Of a stretch of 64,000 bases of DNA, positions 54,719 through 63,523 are shown in pieces. The notes beneath the pieces were generated by a model. That model saw nothing but the letters and a program-made list of their open reading frames with translations, did no database searches and had not been told where the DNA came from. The translations under genes were made by a program, and so were the position numbers. This stretch comes from Mameliella sp. MMSF_3455 (lineage in GTDB: Bacteria > Pseudomonadota > Alphaproteobacteria > Rhodobacterales > Rhodobacteraceae): positions 62,001 to 126,000 of the forward strand of contig NZ_JASHJL010000005.1 in assembly GCF_030733205.1 (NCBI RefSeq), given 5' to 3'. Each line of letters opens with the position of its first letter. Positions within the stretch are counted from its first letter, which is position 1.

Positions 54719-55177
54719 TCAACTCTCGGCCTTCTTCTCCCAGCGGCCCGATTCCTCGGACCAGTATTGCGCCTTGCAGCCCGCGCCCGTCAGGCCGCGC
54801 CACTGATCACGGGCGCGTTGCAGCGCGGCCCCGTCGTGGCCATCGAACAGGACACAGACCCTGTCCAGGGCAGAGACCTCCTCAGGCGTCACCTCGGCGC
54901 CGTCGATGCACATCAGGCACCCCGGGTCATTTGGCGACTTCGCCTCCAGCGTCAAAAGCACCGGCTGGTCCGCGTCATGCGGGCCACCCGCAAGCCCATG
55001 CGGCAGGAACCCCTCTTCCGGCCCAAGCCAGAGTTTCTGGTCCAGCCAGTCCATCCGCTGCGCCTGCGTGCCGCGTACCGAAACACGCCAGCCGCGCGCC
55101 AGGGATTTCTCCAGCAGGTCCGGCAGAACCGCCTCCAGCGGGCGGCGGGTCAGGTGATAGAAATACGCCTCTCCCAT
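54719..55177 (-). CDS. holC: DNA polymerase III, chi subunit
   Basis: 152 residues. MGEAYFYHLTRRPLEAVLPD with LLEKSLARGWRV, WLGPEEGFLPHGLAGG and VLLTLEA are the holC pattern. Chi links the clamp loader to single-strand-binding protein. The ATG at 55177 is chosen because it begins the conserved pattern; the longer frame lacks support. Confidence 0.88.
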   Translation of the reverse strand: MGEAYFYHLTRRPLEAVLPDLLEKSLARGWRVSVRGTQAQRMDWLDQKLWLGPEEGFLPHGLAGGPHDADQPVLLTLEAKSPNDPGCLMCIDGAEVTPEEVSALDRVCVLFDGHDGAALQRARDQWRGLTGAGCKAQYWSEESGRWEKKAES

Positions 55178-55238
55178 GCGGGTGCTCCGGGTTGCCGACC
55201 GGGGGATGGGGGAACTGCCCCCTCTGCCCAAGGCAGAC

Positions 55239-55269
55239 TCCCCCGAGATATGTGCCAAACAAAGGAAAC
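55239..55269 (+). repeat. dispersed GTATTT repeat, diverged copy D
   Basis: CTCCCCCGAGATATGTGCCA then AACAAAGGAAAC keeps the repeat layout (GAG-TAT-GCCAAA-AAAC) with several changes. It sits between pepA and holC, next to the pepA terminator. Confidence 0.4.
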
Positions 55270-55299
55270 CGCGCGCCCGTCCCAGTGGACCGGCGCGCG
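55258..55299 (-). terminator. intrinsic terminator of pepA
   Basis: Stem CGCGCGCC / GGCGCGCG (55299-55292 with 55277-55270) plus inner GTCC/GGAC, followed on the minus strand by TTTCCTTTGTTT. It starts 7 bases past the pepA stop. Confidence 0.65.
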
Positions 55300-55305
55300 C
55301 CCTTG

Positions 55306-56769
55306 TCAGCTCTCGAAACGGTCGCGCACCAGGCGATCCAGCGCCATCACGCCCCAGCCGGTCGCCCCCTTGGGCGACAGTTCTGTGTCCTTGCTGACCT
55401 GCGCCACGCCCGCGATGTCAAGGTGGATCCAGGGGGTGCCCTCCTGGACGAAGCGCTGCAGGAACTGTGCCGCGGTGATCGCGCCCGCCGGGCGGCCACC
55501 GACGTTCTTGATGTCGGCCTTCTGGCTTTTCAGCTGATCGTCATAGGCCTGCCCCAACGGCAGGCGCCAGGCACCCTCGCCCTCGGCCCCGGCCGCCTTC
55601 AGGAAATCCGCCGCCAGACCGTCGTCGTTGGAAAAGACGCCCGCGTTCTCATGACCCAGAGCGACGATGCAGGCCCCGGTCAGCGTGGCCAGGTCGATCA
55701 TTGCAGCCGGTTTCTCGGTTTCCTGCGCGTGCCACATCACGTCGGCCAGCACCAGACGGCCTTCGGCATCCGTATTGATGACCTCGATGGTGTCGCCCTT
55801 CATCGAGGTGACGATGTCGCCGGGCCGCTGTGCGCGGTCGGACGGCATGTTCTCGACCAGGCCGACCATGCCCACCACATGCGCCTTGGCCTTGCGCAGG
55901 GCCAAGGCCTTCATCACGCCCGAGACCGTGCCCGCGCCGCCCATGTCCATCGTCATGCTTTCCATGCCGGCGGCGGGCTTGAGGCTGATGCCGCCGGTGT
56001 CAAAGACCACGCCCTTGCCGATCAAGGCCAGCGGCGCGCCCTCGGCACCCTTCCAGCGCATGGTCACGACCTTGGACGGCATGGCAGATCCCATGCCCAC
56101 GCCCAGCAATGCGCCCATGCCCAGCTTTTCAAGCTGGTCTTCCTCCAGCACCTCGACCTCCAGCCCGATCTCGCGCAGTGCCTCGAGCCGGGCGGCGAAT
56201 TCGACCGTGGTCAGTACGTTGGCCGGTTCCGAGACAAGGTCACGGGTGAATGCAACACCCTCGGCCACGGCGCGGGCGGCAACGTGGGCGGCCTCGGCCT
56301 CGTCGGGGGCCTTGACCATCATCACCGCAGCGGCGGGCGCCTCGGCGGGATCGGACTTGCGCGCGGTGAAGTCATAGCCGCGCAGGGCCAGGCCCAGGGC
56401 GATTTCCTCGGGCAGGCGCGTCGCCTCGACCAGCGCGGTCAGTGCCGACTTGCCCGCTGCCCTGGCCATTGTGGCCCCGGCCTTGCGGGCCTCGGCCAAC
56501 GAGGGGCGGCGGGCCAGCTTGACGATCTCGACACCTTCGGCGGACAGACCCGCGGGCCAGGCCAGGCTCAGCGCCTCGCCGGCAGAGAGCTTGCCCCAGG
56601 CCTCGCTTTCGACCGCGCGCCCCAAGGCCCCCTTGGTCAGGCGGTTCAGACGCCGCGCGCCGGGGCTGAGCGTGCCCTCGGGCGTGACGAGGACGGCAAG
56701 GCGGCCCTCCGTCTGCTCGAGCCCGTCCAGGGCAACCTCGGCAAAGCTGATCGCGCGCAGATCGGTCAT
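55306..56769 (-). CDS. pepA: leucyl aminopeptidase (M17)
   Basis: 487 residues. A two-metal exopeptidase in the cytosol. The metal and active-site region includes GKGVVFDTGGISLKPAAGME near residue 250 (catalytic Lys, Asp), and NTDAEGRLVLADV near 333, the family signature. ITAAQFLQRFV near 432 marks the hexamer-forming C-terminus. GGAG lies before the ATG at 56769. It is divergent from the lptF operon. Confidence 0.96.
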   Translation of the reverse strand: MTDLRAISFAEVALDGLEQTEGRLAVLVTPEGTLSPGARRLNRLTKGALGRAVESEAWGKLSAGEALSLAWPAGLSAEGVEIVKLARRPSLAEARKAGATMARAAGKSALTALVEATRLPEEIALGLALRGYDFTARKSDPAEAPAAAVMMVKAPDEAEAAHVAARAVAEGVAFTRDLVSEPANVLTTVEFAARLEALREIGLEVEVLEEDQLEKLGMGALLGVGMGSAMPSKVVTMRWKGAEGAPLALIGKGVVFDTGGISLKPAAGMESMTMDMGGAGTVSGVMKALALRKAKAHVVGMVGLVENMPSDRAQRPGDIVTSMKGDTIEVINTDAEGRLVLADVMWHAQETEKPAAMIDLATLTGACIVALGHENAGVFSNDDGLAADFLKAAGAEGEGAWRLPLGQAYDDQLKSQKADIKNVGGRPAGAITAAQFLQRFVQEGTPWIHLDIAGVAQVSKDTELSPKGATGWGVMALDRLVRDRFES

Positions 56770-56904
56770 GGGTCATTTTCTCCTGAGCTGAGTTCCGCCC
56801 ACGAGAGGTAACGCCGCCCGCACCGGTTGACCAGAGCCACCTTTCCCAATTCCGCGGGATGGGGTAGCGTGCCGCCACTGGACAGGTCTGGGGGGACCAA
56901 GCCT

Positions 56905-58041
56905 TTGCAGAGATTCGACAGATACGTCCTGTCGCAACTGATGGTGGTGTTTGGCTTTTTCGCCCTAGTCCTTGTGGCTGTGTATTGGGTGAACAGGGCC
57001 GTTGCGGTCTTTGACCGCCTGGTTTCCGACGGCCATTCGGTGGGCGTGGTGATGGAATTCACCGCCCTGTCGCTGCCGGCGGTGATCGCCCAGGTTTTGC
57101 CGATGGCCAGTTTCGCGGGTGCGGTCTATGTCACCAACCGTCTGAGCTCCGACAGCGAGCTGACGGTTGTGCAGGCAACCGGTTACTCCCCCTGGCGGCT
57201 GGCGCGGCCGGTGCTGATCTTCGGGATCATCGTGGCGCTGATGATGTCGGTGCTGACGCATCTTCTGGTGCCGAAATCTCTGGAACAGCTGCGCATCCGC
57301 GAAAAGGCACTGTCGGGATCGGTCAGCGCCCAGCTCTTGCGCGACGGGGTCTTTCTGCACCCTGTGGACGGCGTGACCTTTTACATCCGCGACATCACCG
57401 AACAGGGCGAATTGCGCGACGTCGTCCTGTCCGACCGTCGCACGCCCGGGCGCGACGTGACCTATACCTCGGAACAAGCCTATCTCATCAACGACGACGA
57501 AGGGCCCAAGCTGGTGATGCTGTCCGGCATGGCGCAGACAATGGATCTCGAGGACCGCCGCCTCTCGACAACGAATTTCAATGACCTCGTTTATGACGTC
57601 TCGGAACTTGTCATCGCCGGACGACCGAACAGCCGGCGCCTGAACTACATGCCCACATGGGAGCTGATCACCCAACCCGTCGCCGCCGCAGAAGAGGCGC
57701 ACGACACGCCCGGCGAGGCGGTCGAGGAAGGCCACCTGCGGTTTCAGCTGGCCCTGCTGGTGATGGTGGCCCCCCTGATCGGCTACGCCGCATTGATGGT
57801 GGGCGGCTTCTCGCGTTTTGGCGTGACCTGGCAGATCGTCTTTGCCATCGGCCTCCTGGTGCTGGTCAAGCTGGTCGAGAGCCTGGTGACGGACCCGGTG
57901 CGCGCCGATCACACGATGTGGCCGCTGGTTTACCTGCCCAGTCTCATCGGGCTCGCCGTGGTCTGGGTCCTGCTCTGGCAGGCGTCGCGGACCTATCGGC
58001 CAAGGCGCAGGCGCCGGCCCGTGCAGGAGGCCACGGCATGA
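56905..58041 (+). CDS. lptF: LPS export permease LptF
   Basis: 378 residues. With LptG and the LptB ATPase it extracts LPS from the inner membrane. Membrane helices near residues 12-32, 48-70, 95-115 and three more at the C-terminus surround a periplasmic beta-jellyroll. The TTG at 56905 is chosen: GGGGGGA lies 9 bases upstream, and the product then opens MQRFDRYVLSQL as in relatives; the other frame start at 56827 is also TTG. The stop overlaps lptG (ATGA). Confidence 0.9.
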   Translation: MQRFDRYVLSQLMVVFGFFALVLVAVYWVNRAVAVFDRLVSDGHSVGVVMEFTALSLPAVIAQVLPMASFAGAVYVTNRLSSDSELTVVQATGYSPWRLARPVLIFGIIVALMMSVLTHLLVPKSLEQLRIREKALSGSVSAQLLRDGVFLHPVDGVTFYIRDITEQGELRDVVLSDRRTPGRDVTYTSEQAYLINDDEGPKLVMLSGMAQTMDLEDRRLSTTNFNDLVYDVSELVIAGRPNSRRLNYMPTWELITQPVAAAEEAHDTPGEAVEEGHLRFQLALLVMVAPLIGYAALMVGGFSRFGVTWQIVFAIGLLVLVKLVESLVTDPVRADHTMWPLVYLPSLIGLAVVWVLLWQASRTYRPRRRRRPVQEATA

Positions 58042-59132
58042 CGCTGCATTTCTACTTTGCCCGCCGCTATCTGTGGATGTTCCTGTCGGTCTTCGGGATC
58101 TTTGCCCTCTTCCAGGGCCTGCTGGACCTGATCGAGGAAATGCGCCGTTTCGACGACAGCGTCAGCTTTGGCCAGGTGGCACAGGTGACGCTGATGAAAC
58201 TGCCCAGCGGCATCTATGAAATCGTGCCTCTGGTGATGATCCTCTCGACCGTTGCGCTGTTCATAGGGCTTGCGCGCTCCTCGGAGCTGGTGGTTACCCG
58301 GGCAAGTGGACGGTCCGGCGTGACCGCCTTGATGGCGCCGGTTGTGATGGCCCTGCTGATCGGCGGGCTGGTGGTCGGGCTGCTGAACCCGATCGTTTCG
58401 GCCACCTCGAAACGCTATACGGAACTGCGCGAGACCTACGAAAGCGGCAGCGCCTCTGCCCTGTCCATAGGACCCGAGGGGCTGTGGCTGCGCCAGGGCG
58501 GCGACGAAGGCCAGGCCGTGATCCATGCCGCCCGCGCCAACGCAGAGGCGACCAGCCTGTTCGAGGTCTCGATCGTCGTCTATGCCCCGGGTGGCGGTCC
58601 GGCGACCCGGATCCTGGCCGATCGCGCGCACCTCTCGGATGGCTACTGGGTTCTGAACGATGCCAAGGCCTGGCCGCTGACCGCCGGCTTGAACCCCGAA
58701 TCCGGCGCCAAGCTGCACGACGAGTTGCGCCTGCCGTCGACACTGACGCAGGACAGCATCCGCGATCGGTTCGGCAAACCCTCTGCGGTGGCAATCTGGG
58801 ATCTGCCCACCTTTATCCAGGGCCTTGAATCCTCTGGGTTTTCGGCCCGCCGTTACATCGTCTGGATGCACATGGAACTGTCGCGCCCGCTGTTCCTGGT
58901 CGCGATGACCCTGATCGGCGCGGCCTTTACCATGCGGCCCACGCGCCTCGGACGGACGGGAATTGCGATCCTCTCGGCGGTCCTGCTTGGATTCGGTCTT
59001 TATTATGTGCGAAGTTTCGCCCAGATCATGGGGGAAAACGGTCAACTGGCACCACTTGTTGCTGCCTGGGTGCCACCGGTTGCATCCGTTCTCCTTGCAA
59101 TGGGGTTGGTCTTGCATATGGAGGACGGATGA
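58038..59132 (+). CDS. lptG: LPS export permease LptG
   Basis: 364 residues, partner of LptF with the same topology: MTLHFYFARRYLWMFLSVFG, a first helix pair, a periplasmic jellyroll (about 130-265) and three closing helices. ATG overlaps the lptF TGA, and the stop overlaps the lptD start (ATGA), so LPS-transport genes are coupled. Confidence 0.93.
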   Translation: MTLHFYFARRYLWMFLSVFGIFALFQGLLDLIEEMRRFDDSVSFGQVAQVTLMKLPSGIYEIVPLVMILSTVALFIGLARSSELVVTRASGRSGVTALMAPVVMALLIGGLVVGLLNPIVSATSKRYTELRETYESGSASALSIGPEGLWLRQGGDEGQAVIHAARANAEATSLFEVSIVVYAPGGGPATRILADRAHLSDGYWVLNDAKAWPLTAGLNPESGAKLHDELRLPSTLTQDSIRDRFGKPSAVAIWDLPTFIQGLESSGFSARRYIVWMHMELSRPLFLVAMTLIGAAFTMRPTRLGRTGIAILSAVLLGFGLYYVRSFAQIMGENGQLAPLVAAWVPPVASVLLAMGLVLHMEDG

Positions 59133-61300
59133 CACGCGCGCTGACATGCCTGGCCCGTCTCCTTGCGGCCGTTGCCTTTCTGAGCCTGCCCGCCTGGGCC
59201 CAGGACAGTGCCGAAGACACGGCCGACCCGGCGATGCTGGTGGCGGACGCGGTCTATGTCGAGGCCGACAATCGTCTTGTGGCCACCGGCAATGTCGAGG
59301 CCTTTCACGACGGGCTGCGGCTGACGGCAGAGCGCATCGTCTACGATCAGGCCAGCGACCAGCTCATGATCGACGGGCCGATCCGGATCATCGACGCCGA
59401 CGGCAATATCATCACCGCCACCTATGCCGAAATGGACCAGGGCTTTCGCAACGGCTTGCTGGCCGGGGCGCGCATGGTGCTGGACCAGCAGTTGCAACTG
59501 GCCTCCGTCGAGGCGCGCAGGGTCGACGGCCGTTTCACCCAGCTGAGCCGCGTCGCCGTCACCTCGTGCCAGGTCTGCGGCAGCAACCGCGTGCCGCTGT
59601 GGCAGATCCGCGCCTCGCGGGTGGTGCACGACCAGCTGGAACGGCAGATGTACTTTGACGACGCTCAGCTGCGCGTACTGGACGTGCCGGTGTTCTACTT
59701 TCCGAGGCTGCGCCTGCCCGACCCGACGCTGGAACGTGCCCGCGGCTTCCTGATCCCGACGATCCACAGCAGCACTTTGCTGGGGTTCGGCGTAAAGACC
59801 CCCTATTTCATCCCGATCGGGCGCCACCAGGATCTGACGCTGACGCCCTACCTGTCCTCCAAGACGCGGACGCTGGAATTCCGTTATCGGCGGGCCTATC
59901 GCAGCGGACGGCTGACGCTTCTAGGGGGGCTGACGTCGGACACGCTGATGGCTGACAGCCTCCGGGGATATCTCTTTGCCAGCGGCGATTTTGACCTTCC
60001 AAGAGATTACAAGCTGTCCTTCAACCTCAAGTCGATTTCGGACGAGTCCTATCTCTATGACTACGACATCAGCGACGCGGACAGGCTGGCCAGCGATGTT
60101 TCACTGGACCGGATCAAGGCCCACAGCATCATGACCGCGAGTGTTCTGAACTACCAGACGCTGCGCGACTTCGAGAGTAATTCGACCCAGCCGCGCTTTA
60201 TCGCCGACTACCGGTTGGAACGTCGTTTCTTTCCCGGTCTCGTCGGCGGAGAGCTGCGCCTGGCCGCGGAAACCCACGGCCACCTGCGCCAGTCCAAGAA
60301 CGATACCGACGGCCCCGATGACGATGACGAAATCGATGGCCGCGACGTGATGCGCATCAATGCCGAGATGAGCTGGCGCAACCGATGGACGTTGCCCGGC
60401 GGCATCCGCGCCGGCCTGTCGACGCATCTCTGGGTGGATCGCTACCTGACCGAGCAGGACGTGACCTCGGATGCCGTGGTCAGCCGGGCCATCCCCGGCG
60501 TCGCCGCGGAATTCCGCTATCCGTTGCAGCGCCAGGGCGCGGGCGGTGGGCGCACCCTCCTGGAACCCGTCCTGCAATTCGGCTGGGTTGGCGGCGAACG
60601 GCTGCGCAATCCCAACGACGAAAGCACCCGGGTCGAGTTCGACGAGGCCAACCTGCTGTCCCTGTCCCGCTATCCCGCCAGTGACCGGCGCGAACACGGT
60701 GCGACACTGGCCGCCGGGATGCGCTGGCTGCACCAGGCGCCGGACGGATGGTCCGCCGCTCTGACCTTTGGCAAGATCTGGCGAGAAACCGCCGATACGG
60801 ATTTCTCGCGTTCCTCCGGGCTGAGCGGCACGTCGTCCGATCTGCTGATCGCCGGGCGGTTTTCCAATCCCTTGGGGCTGACGCTCTCGGCGCGCGGTCT
60901 GCTGGACCATGACGGCGGCTTTTCCAAGGCCGAGGCACGCGCAGGTTGGTCGAACACCCGCATGGACCTGGGCGCCTCCTATCTTCTGCTGGTCACGGAT
61001 CCGGACGAGGACCGCGACCAGACACAGTCGGAATGGACCTTCGACGGCCGGTACCAGCTGAACCGGCACTGGGCGACCTCCAGCGAGGCCCGCTACGATC
61101 TGGCGGACCAGCGGGTTGACCGGGTCGGGCTTGGGCTGCAATACCGCAACGAATGCATTCAGGTGGACTTCCAGGTGACGCGGGACTACGCCTCTTCCTC
61201 CATTGTCGACCCGTCCACCGATTTCGATCTGACCATCGCGCTGACAGGGTTCGGCGCCGGCAACAGTGGCAAGGAGTACCGCCGCACATGTTCGTTCTGA
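59129..61300 (+). CDS. lptD: LPS assembly protein LptD (outer-membrane barrel)
   Basis: 723 residues. A signal peptide (1-24, ending AWAQ), an N-terminal LptA-like jellyroll (about 30-150, DAVYVEADNRLVATGNVEAF) and a large beta-barrel to the C-terminus. Cysteines at CQVCGS near 150 and near the end (CIQVDF, RTCSF) may form the inter-domain disulfides needed for assembly. Completes LptF-G-D for LPS delivery. Confidence 0.93.
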   Translation: MTRALTCLARLLAAVAFLSLPAWAQDSAEDTADPAMLVADAVYVEADNRLVATGNVEAFHDGLRLTAERIVYDQASDQLMIDGPIRIIDADGNIITATYAEMDQGFRNGLLAGARMVLDQQLQLASVEARRVDGRFTQLSRVAVTSCQVCGSNRVPLWQIRASRVVHDQLERQMYFDDAQLRVLDVPVFYFPRLRLPDPTLERARGFLIPTIHSSTLLGFGVKTPYFIPIGRHQDLTLTPYLSSKTRTLEFRYRRAYRSGRLTLLGGLTSDTLMADSLRGYLFASGDFDLPRDYKLSFNLKSISDESYLYDYDISDADRLASDVSLDRIKAHSIMTASVLNYQTLRDFESNSTQPRFIADYRLERRFFPGLVGGELRLAAETHGHLRQSKNDTDGPDDDDEIDGRDVMRINAEMSWRNRWTLPGGIRAGLSTHLWVDRYLTEQDVTSDAVVSRAIPGVAAEFRYPLQRQGAGGGRTLLEPVLQFGWVGGERLRNPNDESTRVEFDEANLLSLSRYPASDRREHGATLAAGMRWLHQAPDGWSAALTFGKIWRETADTDFSRSSGLSGTSSDLLIAGRFSNPLGLTLSARGLLDHDGGFSKAEARAGWSNTRMDLGASYLLLVTDPDEDRDQTQSEWTFDGRYQLNRHWATSSEARYDLADQRVDRVGLGLQYRNECIQVDFQVTRDYASSSIVDPSTDFDLTIALTGFGAGNSGKEYRRTCSF

Positions 61301-62508
61301 CCCGTCTGTTCGCACCGTTTCTTGCGTTGGCGATTGCCACGGCGCCGGCCCCGCTTGCCGCGCAAAACCTCTTTGCCCCGGCGATCCAGGTAAACGACAG
61401 CATCATCACCAATTACGAACTGCAGCAGCGCCGGCGCATGCTGCAGGTCCTGAGCGCCCCCGGCGACCTGACCCAGCTGGCGCGCGAGCAGCTTGTCGAC
61501 GACCGGCTGCGCCTGCAGGCGGCCAGCGACAACGGCATTCGTCCGACCGACCAGGAAGTCCTGGATGGGATGGCGGAATTCGCCCGCCGTGCCGACATGA
61601 GCCGCGAACAGTTCGTCGCCGCGCTGGCCGCCGAGGGTGTGGCCGAACAGACCTTCCGCGACTTCGTGCAAGCCGGCCTGAGCTGGCGTCAGCTGGTGCA
61701 GGCGCGGTTCGGTGCCCGTGCCACCGTATCAGAGGACGAGATCGACCGCGCCCTGTCGCAGCAAGGCACCGGCAGCACCGTGCGCGTGCTGCTGTCCGAG
61801 ATCATCATGCCGGTCCGCCCCGGCGAGGAAGACGTGGTGCGCGCCCGTGCCGAGCGGATTGCCCGGATCAAGAGCTTTGGCGCCTTTGCCGCCGAGGCGC
61901 GCCAGTATTCCGCCACCGCCACCCGCCAGGACGGTGGCCGCCTGCCCTGGCGTGACCTCTCCGACCTGCCGCCGCCGCTGCAACCGCTGCTGCTCGGCCT
62001 CGCCCCGGGCGAAGTGACCGACCCGATCCCGCTGGACGGCGCCATCGCGCTGTTCCAGATGCGTGACGTTCAGGAAACCGGCTATACCCCGTCCAAGGTC
62101 AGCGCCGTGGAATATGCCGCCTACTACATGCCCGGCGGGAGGTCAGCCGAGACGCTTGCCAAGGCGCGCGAGATCATTGGCCGGGTCGACCGCTGCGACG
62201 ATCTGTACGGTGTCGCCAAGGGCCAGCCGCCCGAGGTTCTGGAGCGCGGCACTTTGCCGGTCGAGGACTTGCCGACCGACATCGCACTCGAACTGTCCAA
62301 GCTGGATCCGGGCGAAGTGTCCACCGCGTTGACCCGTTCGGGCGGCCAGACGCTGGTCTTCCTGATGCTCTGCGGGCGCTCTGCCGAAATCCAGGAAGAC
62401 GTGGACCGCTCGCAGATCACGCTGGGCCTGCGCAACCAGCGACTGGCCAAGCTGGCCGACGGCTACCTGTCGCAGCTGCGCGCCGACGCCCTCATCGTCG
62501 AGAAATGA
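61288..62508 (+). CDS. surA: SurA-like periplasmic chaperone / peptidylprolyl isomerase
   Basis: 406 residues with a signal peptide (about 1-25, ending AAAQ or nearby). The N-terminal chaperone helices begin NLFAPAIQVNDSIITNYELQ; a parvulin-type domain lies near 170-260 with VLLSEIIMP and GGRLPWRDLSDLPPPLQPLL. It guides outer-membrane proteins such as LptD. AAGGAG lies before the ATG, which overlaps the lptD end by 13 bases. Confidence 0.9.
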   Translation: MFVLTRLFAPFLALAIATAPAPLAAQNLFAPAIQVNDSIITNYELQQRRRMLQVLSAPGDLTQLAREQLVDDRLRLQAASDNGIRPTDQEVLDGMAEFARRADMSREQFVAALAAEGVAEQTFRDFVQAGLSWRQLVQARFGARATVSEDEIDRALSQQGTGSTVRVLLSEIIMPVRPGEEDVVRARAERIARIKSFGAFAAEARQYSATATRQDGGRLPWRDLSDLPPPLQPLLLGLAPGEVTDPIPLDGAIALFQMRDVQETGYTPSKVSAVEYAAYYMPGGRSAETLAKAREIIGRVDRCDDLYGVAKGQPPEVLERGTLPVEDLPTDIALELSKLDPGEVSTALTRSGGQTLVFLMLCGRSAEIQEDVDRSQITLGLRNQRLAKLADGYLSQLRADALIVEK

Positions 62509-63461
62509 GCCGTCCCGTCGCGCTGAGCTGTGGCGAGCCGGCGGGCATTGGTCCGGAACTGGCCGAAGCGGCCTGGGAGGCCCTGGGCAGCGATCTTGCG
62601 TTTTTCTGGATCGGCGACCCTGCCCACCTGCCGGGAAAGGTGCCCCATGTGGTGTTGCAGGATCCCGCCGAAGCGGTGACACGCTGCGCCGAGGGCCTGC
62701 CGGTCTGGCCGATCGAGATGCCCGGCCCCCGGGTGCCGGGCACGCCGCAGGCCGCTCATGCCACCGGGGTGATCCGGTCCATCGAGGAAGGCGTGCAGCT
62801 GGTACAGTCCGGCGCGGCCTCTGCGCTTTGCACGCTGCCCATCCACAAGCAGGCCCTGGCAGAGGGCGCCGGATTTGCCTTTCCCGGCCATACAGAGTTC
62901 CTGGCCCATCTGGCGGGCGCCGACGAGGTGGTGATGATGCTGGCCTCTGACCGGCTGCGCGTGGTGCCGGTGACGATCCATATTGCCATCGCCAATGTAC
63001 CCTCTGCCCTGACGCCCGAACTGCTGGAACGCCGCATCCGCATCACTCACGAGTCCCTTGTCACGCAGTTCGGCATCGCCGCGCCGCGGCTGGCCGTGGC
63101 CGGTCTGAACCCCCACGCCGGCGAAGGCGGGCGCATGGGCAAGGAGGACGCCGGACTGATCGCCCCGGTGCTGGACCGGCTGCGCGCTGAGGGCATGGAC
63201 CTGCGCGGCCCGCTGCCCGGCGACACGATGTTCCACGACCGCGCCCGCGCGGGCTATGACGCCGCGATCTGCATGTACCACGACCAGGCGCTGATCCCGA
63301 TCAAGACACTGGATTTCGACGAGGGCGTGAATGTTACCCTGGGGCTGCCCTTCGTGCGCACCTCGCCGGATCATGGCACCGCCTTCGACATCGCGGGCAA
63401 GGGGCTGGCCAACCCGTCCTCGACGCTGGCGGCGCTGCGCATGGCGGCACGGCTGGCATGA
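62505..63461 (+). CDS. pdxA: 4-hydroxythreonine-4-phosphate dehydrogenase
   Basis: 318 residues. NAD-dependent enzyme of vitamin B6 synthesis. SCGEPAGIGPELAEAAW at residue 8 binds substrate, and metal-binding His residues are seen in FPGHTEFLAHLAG near 128, NPHAGEGG near 205 and MYHDQALIPIKTLDF near 258. GLPFVRTSPDHGTAFDIAG near 280 is typical. The ATG overlaps the surA stop (ATGA). pdxA before rsmA is a common bacterial order. Confidence 0.95.
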   Translation: MSRPVALSCGEPAGIGPELAEAAWEALGSDLAFFWIGDPAHLPGKVPHVVLQDPAEAVTRCAEGLPVWPIEMPGPRVPGTPQAAHATGVIRSIEEGVQLVQSGAASALCTLPIHKQALAEGAGFAFPGHTEFLAHLAGADEVVMMLASDRLRVVPVTIHIAIANVPSALTPELLERRIRITHESLVTQFGIAAPRLAVAGLNPHAGEGGRMGKEDAGLIAPVLDRLRAEGMDLRGPLPGDTMFHDRARAGYDAAICMYHDQALIPIKTLDFDEGVNVTLGLPFVRTSPDHGTAFDIAGKGLANPSSTLAALRMAARLA

Positions 63462-63463
63462 AG

Positions 63464-63520
63464 AGGGCTTTGCCCTAGGCCTATGGCCTTCACCCCCAGA
63501 GGTATTTGAACAAAGAAGAC
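63464..63520 (+). repeat. dispersed hairpin + GGTATTT repeat, copy E
   Basis: Two small hairpins (AGGGC-TTT-GCCCT, 63464-63476, and AGGCC-TAT-GGCCT, 63477-63489) then TCACCCCCAGAGGTATTTGA and ACAAAGAAGAC. It fills the pdxA-rsmA gap and ends three bases before the rsmA ATG, so its AGAGG might also serve as part of the ribosome site. Confidence 0.65.
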
Positions 63521-63523
63521 GCC

